Of a stretch of DNA of 64,000 nucleotides, positions 61,907 through 64,000 are shown piece by piece. The notes below the pieces were generated by a model. It had not been told where the DNA came from, made no database searches, and saw only the letters and a program-made list of their open reading frames with translations. The translations under genes were made by a program, and so were the position numbers. Position 1 is the first letter of the stretch. The number at the start of each line of letters is the position of its first letter. This DNA comes from Runella rosea (GTDB lineage: Bacteria; Bacteroidota; Bacteroidia; Cytophagales; Spirosomataceae): positions 5,965,001-6,029,000 of the forward strand of contig NZ_CP030850.1 of assembly GCF_003325355.1 (NCBI RefSeq), read 5' to 3'.

Positions 61907-62716
61907 ATGAAAATTTTAATTATCGAAGACGAGGAACTGGCCGTTCGAAAATTGTCAAAATTGTTGTTGGATTTGGATGAAAGTATCCAAATCGTAGGAA
62001 CCTGCGCCAGTGTAAGGGCGTCAGTGGCTTGGTTGAATGCTCACTCGAACGAGTCAGCGGCGCGGCCTGATTTGATTTTAATGGATATAGAGCTGGCCGA
62101 CGGGCAGAGTTTTGAGATATTTGAACAAACCAGCGTGAGTGCTCCCGTCATTTTTACGACTTCGTACGATGAATACGCTTTGCGCGCTTTTAAAGTCAAC
62201 AGTATTGATTATTTGCTCAAACCCATCAAGCGGCATGAGCTAGAAGCGAGTTTGGAGAAGTACAAACGAACGCATCATAATCAAAACGGAGCATTGGCTG
62301 GAAAAAATGAAACCAGCAGTGGGGTAGACATTGATGCGTTGGTGCAGCAACTCCGTCAACACATTCAGCCAGCGGATTATCGGCGGCGTTTTTTGGTGAA
62401 ACACCTGCAACAATGGGTGCCTGTTGAGGTGAGCGATATTGCCTATTTTTATTCCGAAGAAGGCGTCAGTTTGTTTAAAACCGTTCACAATCAAAAGTTT
62501 TCGCTAGATTACCCGTTAGATGAACTAGAGGCGATGCTTGACCCCGCCCACTTTTTTCGGGCCAATCGTCAATACATCGTTCACATCAACACGGTGCAGC
62601 AGGTTCATCCTTATTTTAACAATAAACTGAAGCTAATTCTCAAGCCAAACACCGACGATGAAGTGCTGGTAAGCAGAGAGCGGGCCACGGATTTTAAGCG
62701 CTGGATGGGTAAATAA
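61907..62716 (+). CDS. LytTR-family response regulator
   Basis: 269 residues from ATG 61907. The receiver domain covers about 1-120: acidic pocket IIEDEE, phosphorylated Asp in LILMDIELADGQSF, and Lys in DYLLKPIKRHELEA. A linker follows, then the LytTR DNA-binding domain (RRFLVKHLQQWVPVEVSDI and FFRANRQYIVHINTVQ). It would bind promoters of a regulon not readable here. With the kinase upstream it forms a two-component system. Confidence 0.94.
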   Translation: MKILIIEDEELAVRKLSKLLLDLDESIQIVGTCASVRASVAWLNAHSNESAARPDLILMDIELADGQSFEIFEQTSVSAPVIFTTSYDEYALRAFKVNSIDYLLKPIKRHELEASLEKYKRTHHNQNGALAGKNETSSGVDIDALVQQLRQHIQPADYRRRFLVKHLQQWVPVEVSDIAYFYSEEGVSLFKTVHNQKFSLDYPLDELEAMLDPAHFFRANRQYIVHINTVQQVHPYFNNKLKLILKPNTDDEVLVSRERATDFKRWMGK

Positions 62717-62731
62717 AAACGGAGGGCAGCA

Positions 62732-63166
62732 TTATTGGGCTTTGGTCCAAACCGTAGTTTTGCCAAATGCCGCAATGCCTACGTATCCCCTGATTTCTAA
62801 CTTTCCGTCTTTTAGTTTCAGAAAACCGTCGTAGGTTTTGCCGCTTTTGGGGTCGTACACTTTTCCATTTCGCCATTCATTTTGGTAGAATTCAAATTGT
62901 TCCAGAATGGGCAGGTTTAATAATGGTCGTCCCTTCAATAAAGCGTTGGTGTTGTTGGCATCTTTTCGGGATGTTTTGCCGTCGGCTTCGTAGAGTTCTT
63001 TTCCCCAAATCAGTTTTCCGAAATAAAGATTCCCTGATTTGTAAATTCGGATTTTACCGTCTTTTTCGGCGTTAAACCAATCGCCCAAAATCGCATCGAC
63101 ATTTTGAGAAAAAGTAATGTTGCTGATTAAAAATAGGAATAGAGCGGCAAAAAGTATTGTTTTCAT
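62732..63166 (-). CDS. DUF2147 secreted protein
   Basis: 144 residues with a signal peptide (KTILFAALFLFLISNITFSQ). The DUF2147 pattern is clear: ILGDWFNAEKDGKIRIYKSG, LLNLPILEQFEF and KVYDPKSGKTYDGFLKL. The family is widespread in Bacteroidota and of unknown function. It converges with the LytTR gene, with 15 bases between the stops. Confidence 0.9.
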   Translation of the reverse strand: MKTILFAALFLFLISNITFSQNVDAILGDWFNAEKDGKIRIYKSGNLYFGKLIWGKELYEADGKTSRKDANNTNALLKGRPLLNLPILEQFEFYQNEWRNGKVYDPKSGKTYDGFLKLKDGKLEIRGYVGIAAFGKTTVWTKAQ

Positions 63167-63258
63167 AGTCTTGCTGTGAATGGCTGATTCAACTTTACAT
63201 AACTAAAAATTTATCATTTAGTTTTGGAAAGAAGGTTTTACACCGCCACGATACTAAA

Positions 63259-64000
63259 TCACAACAAGCTCATTTCGCCCGCCAAAGGCTTTGCCAACTC
63301 TTCGCGGATGCGCGCCACATCGCTTTCCCGCGCCAAAATGCTCATCATTTTGGTGATGGCAGCTTCGGTGGTGATATCACCACCGCCTACAACGCCGATT
63401 TTCTGAAACCACGTACTGGTTTGGTAGCGTCCCTGCATCACGCGTCCGCCGTCGCACTGCGACACATTCATAATGACCACGCCGCGCTCTGTGGCTTCTT
63501 TTAGTTCGTACAAAAACCAGGGGAGGGTGGGGGCATTGCCAGCACCGAAAGTCTCCAGTACCACTCCGCGCAATCCGTTGATATTCAGTATAGAACGAAG
63601 TACATTTTGGGTGATACCTGGAAATAACTTTAGAATAGTCACATTTTCATCCAAAGGCAGCTGGACCCGAAAAGGCAGTTCTGGACGATACGGTGCGATG
63701 TAAGGGTAATTGTACTCAATCGTCACGCCGACTTCGGCCAAGGCGGGGTAATTTTCGGAGCGAAAAGCATTAAATTGGGAAGTCTCTTTTTTCTTGGCGC
63801 GGTTGCCACGCAGCAGATAATTTTGAAAATAAATGCATACTTCGGGCACCAACGGGCGACCTTCCCACTGTGCTGCCGCGATTTCCAAGGCTGTAATGAT
63901 GTTTTCGCGGGCGTCGGTCCGGGCAATTCCGATGGGCAATTGTGCGCCTGTCAGGATAACTGGCTTGCTGAGGTTTTGGAGCATAAAACTCAACGCCGAA
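63259..64000 (-). CDS. ansA: Type I L-asparaginase, partial (N-terminus outside window)
   Basis: About 247 residues of the C-terminal part. The reading frame runs to the window edge and reads S-A-L-S-F-M-L-Q-N-L there, so the true start lies further right and roughly 90-100 residues are missing. Family segments: LSKPVILTGAQLPIGIARTDAREN, IYFQNYLLRGNRAKK and VNVSQCDGGRV-like. It converts asparagine to aspartate and ammonia in the cytoplasm. Confidence 0.92.
   Translation of the reverse strand, partial: SALSFMLQNLSKPVILTGAQLPIGIARTDARENIITALEIAAAQWEGRPLVPEVCIYFQNYLLRGNRAKKKETSQFNAFRSENYPALAEVGVTIEYNYPYIAPYRPELPFRVQLPLDENVTILKLFPGITQNVLRSILNINGLRGVVLETFGAGNAPTLPWFLYELKEATERGVVIMNVSQCDGGRVMQGRYQTSTWFQKIGVVGGGDITTEAAITKMMSILARESDVARIREELAKPLAGEMSLL

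Overview
The window looks like chromosomal DNA of a Bacteroidota bacterium, most likely order Cytophagales (Spirosomataceae-like, for example near Runella; this genus hint is inference). Evidence: several start regions carry the Bacteroidota -7 promoter box TAnnTTTG (thrC, argG, ald, nrdB, trhO, surE). The gene set also fits: menD, LytTR/LytS pairs, TlpA-like proteins with DUF4369, PspC/toast-rack proteins, DUF4097 operons and a CarboxypepD_reg/TonB-plug protein. There is no phage, IS element or CRISPR array.

Layout. 1-770: the 3' end of an rRNA operon (23S end, a 77-bp tandem repeat that looks like degenerate 5S, an intact 5S) and tRNA-Pro(TGG). 0.9-7.9 kb: thrC, a GNAT, a PspC/LiaI-like/toast-rack envelope trio, a TlpA-like oxidoreductase, an SMP-30 protein and an M23 peptidase. 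7.9-13.4 kb (minus strand): a thioredoxin-fold protein without CxxC, an AI-2E permease, and a PQQ sugar dehydrogenase/PKD/cytochrome c fusion. 13.4-19.1 kb: a GNAT with an extra four-Cys segment (candidate N-acylglutamate synthase) behind a hairpin-rich leader, argG, a hydrolase lacking its Ser nucleophile that overlaps a sirtuin, a VOC protein and folD. 19.1-27.6 kb (mostly minus): desaturase, lipoprotein/OmpA pair, and an ECF sigma / HEAT-type anti-sigma / DUF4097 x2 / DUF3574 operon. Beside that operon sits a 56-codon scar ORF fusing a sigma start to a DUF4097 tail.

28-38 kb: a second PQQ dehydrogenase, a methyltransferase, menD, divergent lrp-ald, a candidate small RNA, and a beta-oxidation pair (acyl-CoA dehydrogenase, acyl-CoA ligase). 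38.3-40.4 kb: a compact cluster of sigma factor, small membrane proteins, a His-rich secreted peptide and Hsp20, the best candidate here for an undescribed stress module. 40.4-45 kb: D-threonine aldolase-like enzyme, nrdB (without nrdA), a 12-copy heptanucleotide repeat, deoxynucleoside kinase and trhO. 45-57.3 kb: a 1183-residue MG2/TonB-plug protein, sulfatase, GH33 sialidase, copper chaperone and CopA ATPase, and a GH95-like enzyme. The sulfatase, sialidase and GH95 suggest use of sulfated, sialylated and fucosylated glycans. 57.4-64 kb: surE, GH3-family protein, lipoprotein, LytS/LytTR two-component pair, DUF2147 protein and the 3' part of a type I asparaginase cut by the window end.

Limits: families are assigned by recognising motifs, with no database search. 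Starts, promoters and hairpins are read by eye.
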